A stretch of 64,000 nucleotides of DNA from Alphaproteobacteria bacterium (GTDB lineage: Bacteria; Pseudomonadota; Alphaproteobacteria; Micropepsales; Micropepsaceae), in assembly GCA_016124635.1 (NCBI GenBank), contig WGNJ01000012.1, positions 62,001-126,000 of the forward strand. Reading direction: 5' to 3'. The notes beneath the pieces are model-generated. The model did not search any database, had not been told where the DNA came from, and saw nothing but the letters and a program-made list of their open reading frames with translations. The translations under genes and the position numbers were made by a program. Below, piece after piece: positions 33,740 through 41,595 of the stretch; position 1 is the stretch's first letter; each line of letters starts with the position of its first letter.

Positions 33740-35460
33740 TCGCCGCCAACCTCGCCTTCGCGCCGCGGATCGGCCGCGCCTTCATAGCCGTCGTCGCGCA
33801 CGCGGATCGCGTTGAGACCGCTCTCCATCTCCAGCGCCGACACGTCATGTCCAAGTCCCCGCAGCGCAGGTATCAGGGCCTCGAGCCCCTTGCCGGCCTC
33901 GATTTGCACGTTTGCGTCGCGCGCGGCGACATGCGGCATGTTGATTGCGGTTGCCATGTCCATGCGCCAATCGATCAAGCCGATCAGCGTCTGCGTGACA
34001 TAGGTGATGATGCGCCATCCGCCGGGCGAACCGAGAACGGCGAAGAGCCTACCGTTCGGATCGAACACCAGCGTCGGCGACATCGCCGATAACGGCCGCT
34101 TTCCGCCTTGCGGTGCATTGGCGAAGCGCGTGTTGTCCAACTGTGGCTCGAACGAAAAGTCGGTGAGCTGATTGTTCAGGATGAAGCCGGCGGCCATCAG
34201 GTGGCTGCCGAACGGCCCTTCGACTGACGTCGTCATCGACACCGCACGGCCATCACCGTCGATGACGCTGATTTGCGCCGTCGAAGGCTTCGAATGATCG
34301 GGAACGCGCAGATTTCGCAAAAACCCGTTGCTTCCGGGTGGCCGACCGGGTCTTGCCACGGCCGAGCTCAGCGCCGCGTCCAGATCGATCATCGCCCCGC
34401 GCGCGGTCAGATATTTGCGGTTGATCAATCCCTTCACCGGCACCGGCACGAAATCCGGATCGGCCTCGTAGGCGGCGCGGTCGGCGAACGCCAGGCGCTC
34501 GGCGTCGGCCATCAGATGCACGGCGCTGACCGAATTGGGCGCAATGTTGATCACGTCGTGCTGTTCGATCATGCCCAATATCTGCAGCACCGTGATGCCG
34601 CCTGAGCTCGGCGGGCCCATGCCGCAGATGTGATAGTCGCGATAGACGCCGCACACCGGCTTGCGCTTCACCGCGTGATAGCGCGTCATATCGGAGAGCG
34701 TCAGCTTCTGCGGTCCGCGCGGCGCGTTCTGCACGGCGCGCACCACCGCCTCAGCGACTTCGCCCTTGTAGAAGCCGTCGGGTCCCAATGCTGCGATCAG
34801 CCTGAGCGTTGCGGCGTAGGCCGGATTCTTCAGCGTATCGCCAACTCTGATCGGCTTGCCGCCGGGCAGGAAATAGGCGGCGCTCTCAGGCACGAGCGGC
34901 AGGCCTGGATCGCGCGCCACGGCCGCAGCCAATCGCTCCGATACGGGAAATCCGTCTTCGGCGAGCCGGATCGCATCCTCGAAAAGCTCCGCCCACGGAC
35001 GAACGCCGTGCTGCTTGTGCGCCATCCACAGCATCGCCACGACGCCCGGCACGCCGACCGAGCGTCCGCCCAGCACCGCCTCGAGGAATGGCATCGGCGT
35101 CCCGTCTTCGCGCAGGAAAAGATTGGGCTTCACCGCCATCGGCGCGGTCTCGCGCCCGTCATAGGACTCGATGCTGTTCGTTGCTGGGTCCCAGTGCATC
35201 ATGAAGGCGCCGCCGCCCACGCCCGACGATTGCGGCTCGACGAGCCCCATCACCATCTGCGCGGCGATCGCGGCATCGACGGCGCTGCCGCCGCGCCGCA
35301 GCTCCTTGAGCCCCGCTTCCGTTGCCAGAGGTTCGGATGCGACGATGATATATTTCGTCGGCAGCGTCGCGACGTAGCCCTCGGCGTGCGCCGTAGCGGC
35401 ACCCACGATCAGCAGCACTGCTGCGATCAGCACGCGCCATTTGCCTTTGAAAATATCCAT
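33736..35460 (-). CDS. ggt: Gamma-glutamyltransferase (periplasmic)
   Basis: The 574-residue N-terminal-nucleophile hydrolase is made as a precursor. A signal peptide (core VLIAAVLLIVGAATAHA) directs it to the periplasm. The autoprocessing nucleophile is Thr394 in STAQISVID, which aligns with TTHYSVVD of the Escherichia coli enzyme, and the small subunit follows. The large-subunit GGGAFMMHWD and the ISGRE-like YDGRETAP regions are present, as is SAMSPTLV near the end. It cleaves or transfers the gamma-glutamyl group of glutathione. The ATG at 35460 is preferred to one at 35478, which would overlap the divergent gene's start. Confidence 0.9.
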   Translation of the reverse strand: MDIFKGKWRVLIAAVLLIVGAATAHAEGYVATLPTKYIIVASEPLATEAGLKELRRGGSAVDAAIAAQMVMGLVEPQSSGVGGGAFMMHWDPATNSIESYDGRETAPMAVKPNLFLREDGTPMPFLEAVLGGRSVGVPGVVAMLWMAHKQHGVRPWAELFEDAIRLAEDGFPVSERLAAAVARDPGLPLVPESAAYFLPGGKPIRVGDTLKNPAYAATLRLIAALGPDGFYKGEVAEAVVRAVQNAPRGPQKLTLSDMTRYHAVKRKPVCGVYRDYHICGMGPPSSGGITVLQILGMIEQHDVINIAPNSVSAVHLMADAERLAFADRAAYEADPDFVPVPVKGLINRKYLTARGAMIDLDAALSSAVARPGRPPGSNGFLRNLRVPDHSKPSTAQISVIDGDGRAVSMTTSVEGPFGSHLMAAGFILNNQLTDFSFEPQLDNTRFANAPQGGKRPLSAMSPTLVFDPNGRLFAVLGSPGGWRIITYVTQTLIGLIDWRMDMATAINMPHVAARDANVQIEAGKGLEALIPALRGLGHDVSALEMESGLNAIRVRDDGYEGAADPRREGEVGGD

Positions 35461-35476
35461 CGCTAGCGTCACCCTC

Positions 35477-36508
35477 ATGAGCAAACCTGGCCCCTTGAAT
35501 CTCATCACCGACGTCGAAGGTATCACGGTCGGCAACGCTGAAAATGCGACAGCCTTGACCGGCACGACCGTCCTTTTAACAGGCACGCGCGCGATTGGCG
35601 GCTGTGATGTGCGTGGCGGGGCTCCGGGATCGCGCGAGACGGAATCGCTGAGGCCTGAGGGACTGGGCACCGGCGTCGATGCGATCACGTTGTCGGGAGG
35701 CTCTGTTTACGGCCTCGACGCGGCATCCGGCGCGCTTGCTTGGCTCGCATCCCGCAAGATCGGATTTCGTCTTCCGCAATCCGACATCGCGCTGCCGATC
35801 GTGCCAGGTGCGATTCTCTTCGACATCGCGAACGGCGGCGACAAGAACTGGGGATACGAGCCGCCCTATCGCCGTCTCGCCGAAGAAGCATGCGAGCGTG
35901 CCGGCAAGCAATTCGCGCTCGGCAACGCGGGTGCCGGCTACGGCGCTGTCGCGGGCGCCTACAAGGGCGGCCTTGGTTCGGCGTCTGCGGTGACGGAGGA
36001 CAGTTATACGATCGGCGCGCTCGCCGCGGTGAACGCGTTCGGCTCACCTGTGATTCCTGGCACCTCGGCATTGTGGGCCTGGACGTTCGAACAGAACGGC
36101 GAGCTCGGGCGGCAGAAGCCGCCGCGTCCGAGCGAGATCGCGATGGACTTCCCCGACGATATCAAACGTCCGCCGCAACCTGCCGCCAACACCGCGATTG
36201 CCATCGTGGCGACCGATGCCGCGCTGACGCCGTCGCAAGCGCGCCGCGTCGCCGTGATGGCGCACGACGGATTTGCGCGCTCGCTGCGTCCCGTCCACAC
36301 GCCGGTCGACGGCGACATCGTCTTTGCCGTTTCGACCGGAGCGAAGCCGCTCGCCGACCCCTGGCAATTCACCGTCGGCCGTATCGGTTCGATCGCGGCG
36401 GACTGCTTGGCGCGAGCCGTCGCTCGCGGCGTCTTCGAGGCCGAACCCCTTGGCCGCTTCCAAAGCTATCGCGCTGCGCACGCCGCAGGATTCGAGCAAC
36501 GCCGCTGA
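35477..36508 (+). CDS. P1-family peptidase (DmpA/aminopeptidase type)
   Basis: The 343-residue Ntn-fold self-processing aminopeptidase has the family signatures G-G-S-V-Y-G-L-D near 72-79, G-N-A-G-A-G-Y-G-A near 152-160, K-G-G-L-G-S-A-S with the nucleophilic serine near 165-172, and A-x-N-A-F-G near 189. P1 peptidases hydrolyse N-terminal beta- or D-amino acids or amides. The ATG (35477) faces the ggt ATG (35460) with 16 bases between, so the promoters must lie within the opposite coding regions or the true starts are further inside. Its transcript may run into the EF-Tu leader region. Confidence 0.85.
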   Translation: MSKPGPLNLITDVEGITVGNAENATALTGTTVLLTGTRAIGGCDVRGGAPGSRETESLRPEGLGTGVDAITLSGGSVYGLDAASGALAWLASRKIGFRLPQSDIALPIVPGAILFDIANGGDKNWGYEPPYRRLAEEACERAGKQFALGNAGAGYGAVAGAYKGGLGSASAVTEDSYTIGALAAVNAFGSPVIPGTSALWAWTFEQNGELGRQKPPRPSEIAMDFPDDIKRPPQPAANTAIAIVATDAALTPSQARRVAVMAHDGFARSLRPVHTPVDGDIVFAVSTGAKPLADPWQFTVGRIGSIAADCLARAVARGVFEAEPLGRFQSYRAAHAAGFEQRR

Positions 36509-36537
36509 ATTCGTTCGCGCACAGACGATGCGTGCCC

Positions 36538-36566
36538 TTGATTTGTGGCGCTTGCGCTGTTATTTG
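36538..36566 (+). promoter_or_regulatory. Candidate promoter for the EF-Tu paralog leader
   Basis: TTGATT (36538-36543) and TTATTT or TATTTG (from 36560-36561) are spaced 16-17 bases apart, about 25 bases before the first short ORF. Both boxes are only partial matches, so the call rests mainly on position. Confidence 0.3.
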
Positions 36567-36590
36567 CCCCGCCGAAATCAGGCGACAGTG

Positions 36591-36671
36591 ATGATCAAGG
36601 TGGCATTCGGACAGGCATTCGGCGCGGCGGCTTTGGCCGGCGCATCCGAATCCTATTGCCTCATCGCATAA
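36591..36671 (+). CDS. Possible 26-residue leader peptide (module 1)
   Basis: A 27-codon frame, ATG36591 to TAA36671, encodes a small hydrophobic peptide beginning MIKVAFGQAF and ending YCLIA. The ribosome site is weak (CAGG nine to ten bases upstream). It is followed after one base by GCCTC (36673-36677), which can pair with GAGGC (36689-36693). That element can instead pair with GCCTC at 36699-36703, and an intrinsic terminator starts at 36718. The arrangement copies that of a transcription attenuator. The codon content gives no obvious amino-acid bias. Confidence 0.35.
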   Translation: MIKVAFGQAFGAAALAGASESYCLIA

Positions 36672-36717
36672 CGCCTCTTGGCATTCGGGAGGCTCAAGGC
36701 CTCTCCGCAGCGTGACG

Positions 36718-36752
36718 AACCCCGGAAAGGCCAGCGGCCTCCGGGGTTTTTT
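36718..36752 (+). terminator. Intrinsic terminator 1 upstream of the EF-Tu paralog
   Basis: AACCCCGG pairs with CCGGGGTT, with an inner AGGCC / GGCCT stem and an AGC loop. Six T residues follow. It is a textbook factor-independent terminator. It may simply end the P1-peptidase transcript 210 bases upstream, or act as the attenuator of module 1. Confidence 0.85.
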
Positions 36753-36789
36753 CATGCGCGCCGAGCGGCGCGCGAACGAAGGAAAGAGC

Positions 36790-36843
36790 ATGCGCACGGC
36801 TGTGCGACGAAGCGGCTTGTCTCGCCGCCGATTTGATACCTGA
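36790..36843 (+). CDS. Possible arginine-rich 17-residue leader peptide (module 2)
   Basis: An 18-codon frame starts at ATG36790 behind a strong GAAGGAAAG ribosome site with appropriate spacing and ends in TGA at 36841-36843. The peptide [17 protein letters not shown] contains six arginines, three of them consecutive at 12-14. The stop lies three bases before the first arm of a pair of mutually exclusive hairpins, so a ribosome stalled at the arginines or paused at the stop would change folding of the transcript. Translation is inferred from the ribosome site only. Confidence 0.5.
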   Translation: MRTAVRRSGLSRRRFDT

Positions 36844-36846
36844 ACG

Positions 36847-36888
36847 CCTTGGTGCGCATCCGCCCAAGGTGAACGGTCGACCTTGGGC
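36847..36888 (+). promoter_or_regulatory. Mutually exclusive hairpins (attenuator-like switch)
   Basis: Arm 1 (CCTTGGTGCG, 36847-36856) can pair with arm 2 (CGCCCAAGG, 36861-36869) as a nine-pair stem with one bulged T and a four-base loop. Arm 2 can instead pair with arm 3 as GCCCAAGGT (36862-36870) to ACCTTGGGC (36880-36888), a perfect nine-base stem. The two structures share arm 2 and cannot coexist. The short ORF stop at 36843 places a terminating ribosome over arm 1. How this affects the terminator at 36905 is not evident, since arm 3 does not overlap it. Confidence 0.6.
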
Positions 36889-36904
36889 TCACGTTCTCCA
36901 AACG

Positions 36905-36937
36905 AACTCGCTCCAGGTCACTGGCGGCGAGTTTTTT
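36905..36937 (+). terminator. Intrinsic terminator 2 in the EF-Tu paralog leader
   Basis: AACTCGC / GCGAGTT form the outer stem, CCAG-GTCA-CTGG the inner stem, and T residues run to 36937. A competing short pairing, GTTC (36893-36896) with GAAC (36904-36907), overlaps the left arm and could act as an antiterminator. The terminator lies 124 bases upstream of the EF-Tu paralog ATG, with no intact gene before it except the short ORF. Confidence 0.8.
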
Positions 36938-36943
36938 GTTTTC

Positions 36944-37038
36944 GGGCTGAACGCGAAGCGAAACGCGAACAGCCCACTGAGAGTTGGCGCGCCGATGCCA
37001 ACGCTCGCATGCGCCGGCCTGGCCAGCCGGAGCATGCG
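36944..37038 (+). promoter_or_regulatory. Three consecutive hairpins in the 5' leader of the EF-Tu paralog
   Basis: Three stems follow the second terminator: GGGCTG / CAGCCC (36944-36975, inner CGCG/CGCG), GTTGGC / GCCAAC (36983-37002), and a long imperfect stem CGCATGC-CCGGC / GCCGG-GCATGCG (37006-37038) ending ten bases before the AAGGAG ribosome site. The leader is therefore structured almost end to end. Its role could be message stability, translational control or protein binding. Confidence 0.5.
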
Positions 37039-37060
37039 GGCACCACAAAGGAGAAGTGAA

Positions 37061-38245
37061 ATGATGAAGACGCATGTGAATGTCGGAACGATCGGCCACG
37101 TCGATCACGGCAAGACGACCTTGACCTCCGCGATCACGCAGGTTCAGGCGGCTCGCCTCGGCGGCAAGGCGCTCGCTTTCGACGAGATCGACAAGGCGCC
37201 GGAAGAGCGTGCGCGCGGGATCACGATCAACACCGCGCATGTCGAGTACGAGTCGGAAAAGCGCCACTACGCGCACATCGACTGCCCGGGCCATGCCGAC
37301 TACGTGAAGAACATGATCATCGGCGCCTCGCAGATGGACGGCGCGATTTTGCTCGTCGACGCGACCAAAGGCGCGGCGAAGCAGACGATCGAGCACATCC
37401 TGCTGGCGGCCCAAGTCGGCGTGCGCCACATGGTCGTGTTCGTCAATAAGATGGACATGCTCGACGAGGCTGAGCGCGAGGATATGAAGGCGCTGATCGA
37501 GCTCGAGACACGTGGCCTCTTGGCGGCGCAAGGTTTTGAGAACGTGCCCTTCGTCTTCGGCAGTGCGCTGAAGGCGCAGGAAGCGGTCGCGCGCGGCGAT
37601 CTCGCCGACCCGGACGTGCAGGCGATCGCCGACCTCGTCGCGGCGCTCGATGCGCACATTCCGGACCCGGTCCGCGACTACGCAGCGCCGTTCCTGATGC
37701 CGATCGAGGGCGTGAGCACGATCCCCGGCCGCGGCACGGTTGTGACCGGCCGTGTCGAGCGCGGCACGCTCAAAATCGGCGACGTCGTCGAGATCGTCGG
37801 TCTCGACAACGAAGGGACCGAGGTCGTGGTGACGAGCGCGCAGTCCTTTCATAAGGACATCCCGGAAGCGCGCGCCGGCATGAATGTCGGGCTGCTGTTG
37901 CGCGGTCTGAAGCGCGATGACGTGCAGCGCGGCCAAGTCTTGTCCGCACGCGGCGCCATCAAGGCGCACACCAAGGGCAAGGCGCAGATCTTCGTGTTGA
38001 CGAAGGAGGAGGGCGGTCGCCACACGCCGTTCGCGAGCGGCTACGCTCCGCAATTCTTCTTCGGCGTCACCGACGTGATGGGCGTCGTCCGGCTCGACGA
38101 CGGGGCGCTCGTCATGCCCGGCGACCAAGCCGAGATCGGCTTCGAGCTGCAGAAGCCCGTCGGGATGGAGAAGGGCGTCCGCTTTGCCATCCGCGAGGGC
38201 GGCAAGACCGTCGGCGCCGGTCTCGTTACCGAAGTGACGGCCTGA
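37061..38245 (+). CDS. Divergent elongation factor Tu paralog
   Basis: This 394-residue translational GTPase has all five G motifs: GHVDHGKT (12-19), RGITIN (52-57), DCPGH (74-78, with the catalytic His78), NKMD (129-132) and SAL (168-170). Domains 2 and 3 follow and end in the EF-Tu tail [10 protein letters not shown]. It differs from canonical EF-Tu in lacking the usual N-terminal AKEKFxRTKP segment. The segment after switch II reads [14 protein letters not shown] instead of VSAADGPMPQTREH. In domain 3, GYAPQFFFG (327-335) replaces GYRPQFYFR, losing two conserved arginines at A329 and G335. It is not next to rpsL, rpsG or fusA. The start is ATG37061 or 37064 behind AAGGAG. It may be a specialised or stress-linked EF-Tu. 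Confidence 0.88.
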   Translation: MMKTHVNVGTIGHVDHGKTTLTSAITQVQAARLGGKALAFDEIDKAPEERARGITINTAHVEYESEKRHYAHIDCPGHADYVKNMIIGASQMDGAILLVDATKGAAKQTIEHILLAAQVGVRHMVVFVNKMDMLDEAEREDMKALIELETRGLLAAQGFENVPFVFGSALKAQEAVARGDLADPDVQAIADLVAALDAHIPDPVRDYAAPFLMPIEGVSTIPGRGTVVTGRVERGTLKIGDVVEIVGLDNEGTEVVVTSAQSFHKDIPEARAGMNVGLLLRGLKRDDVQRGQVLSARGAIKAHTKGKAQIFVLTKEEGGRHTPFASGYAPQFFFGVTDVMGVVRLDDGALVMPGDQAEIGFELQKPVGMEKGVRFAIREGGKTVGAGLVTEVTA

Positions 38246-38254
38246 AAACGAAAG

Positions 38255-38285
38255 CTCCCGATCCACCTGAGCCGTGGATCGGGAG
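38255..38285 (+). terminator. Terminator after the EF-Tu paralog
   Basis: A perfect twelve-base stem (CTCCCGATCCAC / GTGGATCGGGAG) with a seven-base loop starts ten bases after the stop codon. Only a weak TTC tail follows. The perfect stem also serves the convergent lipoprotein gene, whose stop is at 38312. Confidence 0.75.
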
Positions 38286-38311
38286 TTCAACGCATTCCAA
38301 GAATTAGGAAA

Positions 38312-39355
38312 TCAATGTGCGTAGATGCGCACTTCCGGCGTCGATACCGCCGTGCTGATACCCGTCATCAACCGCACCTTCGAGGCGCTGACGCCGAGCG
38401 TCGTCAGCGTCTGCGCGACCTGCGTTGTGCGCGTGAGGTTGTCGTCGGGGTTCGAACGCGGCGCCATCACGCCGACGACGTCGAAGGCGGCATCCGGCTT
38501 GCGCTTCAGCGCGGCCGTCACCGCATTCTGCAGCGCGTCCTTATAGACCATGTTCGGCCGGTCGAATTTGATTGTCACGAACGCCGGCGCCGCGAGCAAC
38601 GCGGGTGTCGCGGGCACGGCTTGCGGCAATACCGCGACGCCGTTCGGGTTCGGGGTCATGCCGGGTACGCCGGTGCCGAGGCTGGCGAGCGCAGCGCGCT
38701 CCTTCGCCAGGAAGGCGCTCTGCAGCGCGCTCTCGGTCGAGAGATCGTTGACGAGCCTGTCGGCTTGGTTCGCCGTCTGACCGATCTCGCCGCGCAGCGT
38801 GTTGATCTGATCTTGATCTTCGTTGCTGCCGCCGCGGATGGTGTCCGCCTCGGTCATGAGCTTGTTGGCGTCCGCGGCGCCTTTGGCGAAGGCACGCACT
38901 TCGCCGTCCAGCGCCGTGGTATCGGCGGCAAATCGCTCGAGCGCGCTTTGCGCCGCCGACATCTTGGCGCTGGCGGGCGGCGTGCCGCTTGCCACCGCAT
39001 CACCTTTGGCAATGCGATAGAGCGCGCCGTCGGCCGCGGCCCTCTGGCGGATATCGGAAAGCGTCGCGTTGTGCGACGCGAGCGAGCCTTGCACCGCGAC
39101 GAGCCGTGAGCGCAACGATACGATCCTGGCACCTTCGGGCGTGCCGGTCGGCGTGCCCGGCGCGACGGCGACCGGCGCGAATACCGACGTTCCGGCGGAC
39201 GGCAGCGTCGCAACCGGTGCCGTCGTTGCCGGCGTTCCGCTGTTCGCGGGCGTCGTGTCGGCCGGAAAGATCGCGGTCCCGACGCTGGAGCAGGCGGCGG
39301 TAGATGCGGCGAGCGCCACCGCAGCCGCGCTGCGCAGGAAATTGGAACGGCGCAT
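38312..39355 (-). CDS. Coiled-coil lipoprotein with OmpA-like C-terminal fold
   Basis: The 347-residue product begins at ATG39355 (AGGGGG six bases upstream; a TTG five codons earlier is less likely). It has a lipoprotein signal peptide with a lipobox ending AASTAAC near residue 22. A proline/threonine-rich linker (about 25-75) leads to a helical, coiled-coil region at 80-240 with few aromatic residues. A C-terminal domain (FVTIKFDRPNMVYKDALQNAV ... DNLTRTTQVAQTLTTLG) looks like the OmpA-type peptidoglycan-associated fold. Such proteins tether the outer membrane or form secretion scaffolds. The function is not assigned. It stands alone. Confidence 0.7.
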   Translation of the reverse strand: MRRSNFLRSAAAVALAASTAACSSVGTAIFPADTTPANSGTPATTAPVATLPSAGTSVFAPVAVAPGTPTGTPEGARIVSLRSRLVAVQGSLASHNATLSDIRQRAAADGALYRIAKGDAVASGTPPASAKMSAAQSALERFAADTTALDGEVRAFAKGAADANKLMTEADTIRGGSNEDQDQINTLRGEIGQTANQADRLVNDLSTESALQSAFLAKERAALASLGTGVPGMTPNPNGVAVLPQAVPATPALLAAPAFVTIKFDRPNMVYKDALQNAVTAALKRKPDAAFDVVGVMAPRSNPDDNLTRTTQVAQTLTTLGVSASKVRLMTGISTAVSTPEVRIYAH

Positions 39356-39627
39356 GAAAGTCCCCCTCAAGGCGGTGTGCTTGTGCGCTGATTTGGTTCG
39401 CGCGCGACTCTACGCGACGCGCCCCGCGATGCAATCGGCGTTGGTCACGGCGAGCCGAGGTCCCGCGCGAACTGTGTCGCGAGCGGCGCCGTTTCCGGAC
39501 CTTTTGCCGCGCCGTTGCGGCGAAATGAAGGCCGCGAACCAACGCTTGCGCTCAGGCGCCCATGCCACTAATTTCCGCGCCTCTTGAAGGGCGGCCCGCT
39601 GTCGGTTATCGGCGCCGCCATGGCGCT

Positions 39628-39704
39628 GCACCCGTAGCTCAGCTGGATAGAGCACCAGACTACGAATCTGGGGGTCAGAGGTTCGAATCCTTTCGGGTGC
39701 GCCA
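39628..39704 (+). tRNA. tRNA-Arg (anticodon ACG)
   Basis: The cloverleaf is complete: acceptor stem GCACCCG / CGGGTGC, D-arm with GCTCAGCTGGATAGAGC, anticodon stem CCAGA / TCTGG with loop CTACGAA (anticodon ACG), and T-arm GGTTCGAATCC. The CCA end is encoded (39702-39704). The ACG anticodon, normally modified to inosine at position 34 by TadA, reads CGU, CGC and CGA. The 3' half of this tRNA is a common integration site for islands, and the following 4-6 kb look accessory. Confidence 0.98.
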
Positions 39705-40067
39705 GCCTTCTCAATGAGTTGGTGCCGTTTGATCGTGATGATGTTTCCCAGCGAGTGAGATTGGGAAGCAATCGGGAAACAGTTTCAGCGACCTGGGACT
39801 CCTGCCGAGTGCCGAAATTTTCTGAGGCACCCCCACCGGCACCCCGGCCCCCCTCTTGCTCGGTTGGTACCATCGGCACTTCCCTGCATACGAGTCCGCT
39901 GAGACGGAGCTTTCCACAAATCGAACGGGCGTTGTGTCAGCGGGCCTTAGTGCACAGGTCCGTGAGGGCTCGCTCGGCTGGACAGTAGCGTTCGGGTGAT
40001 TGATTGGCGCACGCTGAGCCTCGTTGATTTCGCGAGGGCGCCACCTAGGTAACATTGGAGGGATTTC
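39705..40067. other. 360-base gap after the tRNA gene, possible island junction
   Basis: No supportable gene is present. Overlapping frames on the minus strand that read through the tRNA are artefacts. No integrase gene and no repeated copy of the tRNA 3' end were found by eye further downstream, so an attachment site is not proven. The next gene (40068) and those up to about 45.5 kb have lower GC and accessory character. Confidence 0.35.
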
Positions 40068-41270
40068 ATGGGTGCCGCCAAACTGCCGCTGTACGCGTAC
40101 GTCGATGAGACGGGCAACACCGGCCACAATTTGTTCGATGAAGATCAGCCTGATTTCTACACGGCGGCGTTAATCACCAAGGGTGATTTCGACGTAGCGT
40201 TTGGGTCACCGACTTCAGCCATCGCTACACGCCTGGGAACTCTGAGCTTGCACGGCAAAGAACTGGGGCTGAAGAAGCTTGAGTCCGTGGCACCTGAAAT
40301 CCTTCGCCTTCTGCATGCTGCGAATGCGACCTTCTTCGTGTCCCGAGTGGAGAAGAGGTATCTGCTAACCACGAAAGCCTTCGACTCGCTGTTCGATTCG
40401 GGTGAGAACGCCGCCGTCGCTTGGCACCACTACAACCTCCGGCCCCTGAAAATAGCGCTCGCCTTCAGGATGGCGCATCTGTTGGACGACGAGACGTCGA
40501 GGGCGTTTTGGGCCTGCATCTTAGAACCCGATAAGGACAAAGCGCTCGAAATGCTGAAGTGCGTCTGTATGCGGCTTCTGAGCAATCTAGACCGCTTACC
40601 GGGCGAGGGTTGGCGCGAGATTTTCCGGCGAGGATTGGAATGGGCGCGCGACCACCCCGAGTCAATTCAGATCCACATGGATCGTAGAAGCGCCCGCCAA
40701 GGTCACTTTCCGAACCTGGTAGCGTTTGCGAATTTGCTCGAAGGACTGGAGGACCACTCCCGACGAGTGAAGAGGCGCGTCGCCCGCATCACGCATGACA
40801 CGCAAAGCGAGTTCGAACAAACGCTAGCTGCCTGGCACGACCTGCTCTCGAATGCTTCGCCTGAAGAAATAAAGTGGGCTGGAGAGACACACTCAATGCA
40901 GCGAGTGGCTGGGTCCGAGTTCGAGGTGAAGGCCGACGAGACGAGTGCCGGACTGCAGATTGTCGATATCGTTCTTTGGCTCTATCGGCAGTATCTCAAG
41001 GAGAAGCCACTATCGCCGGGCTGCAAGGCGATTCTGACCTACGTGTTCGAGCACGGTTGGGAGAGCGATTTCTCCTTTGTCGGTGTCGGGCGCATGTATC
41101 ATGAGAAGTGGGACACCATCATCAATACGCCACTTACGGACGAGCAGGAGGTTCAGGCGCGGAAGATGCTCGCTGAATCGGAGCAGGCCAGGCAGGATTC
41201 GATGGCACGCTACGATAGAGACGGCCTTCCGCCGTTCATGCGTCAAGTGGAGCAACTGAAGGGTGGCTGA
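40068..41270 (+). CDS. DUF3800 protein (RNase-H-like fold)
   Basis: The 400-residue protein carries the DUF3800 marks: an N-terminal YAYVDETGN (Asp13 and Glu14) and a later D-E-T-S-A-G-L-Q-I-V-D (Asp300), with an LHGKEL segment near 64. The spacing of acidic residues matches the RNase-H-like nuclease fold proposed for the family, so a metal-dependent nuclease is possible. DUF3800 genes are frequent in genomic islands and defence regions. The ribosome site GGAGGG precedes ATG40068. It lies directly after tRNA-Arg in DNA of lower GC, suggesting acquisition. There is no partner gene with a known defence domain. Confidence 0.75.
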   Translation: MGAAKLPLYAYVDETGNTGHNLFDEDQPDFYTAALITKGDFDVAFGSPTSAIATRLGTLSLHGKELGLKKLESVAPEILRLLHAANATFFVSRVEKRYLLTTKAFDSLFDSGENAAVAWHHYNLRPLKIALAFRMAHLLDDETSRAFWACILEPDKDKALEMLKCVCMRLLSNLDRLPGEGWREIFRRGLEWARDHPESIQIHMDRRSARQGHFPNLVAFANLLEGLEDHSRRVKRRVARITHDTQSEFEQTLAAWHDLLSNASPEEIKWAGETHSMQRVAGSEFEVKADETSAGLQIVDIVLWLYRQYLKEKPLSPGCKAILTYVFEHGWESDFSFVGVGRMYHEKWDTIINTPLTDEQEVQARKMLAESEQARQDSMARYDRDGLPPFMRQVEQLKGG

Positions 41271-41595
41271 TGCGCCTCAGTTGCTTGCGGCCGCCATCCG
41301 CGTGTCACGCTGGGTCACGTGTAGAACCGATAGGATGGGTTGGGAATCTGATTGTCGCTCATCTCGATCTTGATCGTGCACACCTTGCGCGCGAAGGAGT
41401 GAGGTAGTCGGACCGAATTAGAGCTGCTGAAGGAAGCTCCCCCAGCGGGCTGATGCTACGGGCTATCGGGTACGCACCAAGCCTCTGATCGACTCCTTGG
41501 ATGGTCTGAGAGTCAACGCGGCAGGTTGCGGGGAAAGGAGCCGACGGCCCTGCTGCGAACGGCGCTCTGCGCAGGCGTCGGTCTAGCGCTTCGTC
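41271..41595. other. 325-base gap with one half of a 35-base direct repeat
   Basis: No convincing gene. A 35-base element at 41481-41515 (GCCTCTGATCGACTC ... GAGAGTCA) recurs with 27 identical positions at 43526-43560, on the other side of the next two genes. Each copy contains an inverted GACTC / GAGTC pair. Confidence 0.4.

Noticed and set aside
36752-36789. A GCGCGCC / GGCGCGC hairpin after terminator 1 considered as part of a riboswitch.
   Set aside because: It has no aptamer-like conserved core or paired partner in the leader; kept only as general structure.
39568-40127. Overlapping minus-strand frames across tRNA-Arg that could be read as proteins (for example the segment ending in SIQLSYG).
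   Set aside because: The frame lies antisense to the tRNA gene, a well-known artefact of tRNA sequence; it has no ribosome site and no family resemblance.
41271-41500. Short minus-strand frame ending in QIPNPSYRFYT considered as a gene remnant.
   Set aside because: No start codon with a ribosome site and no recognisable family; too short to support.
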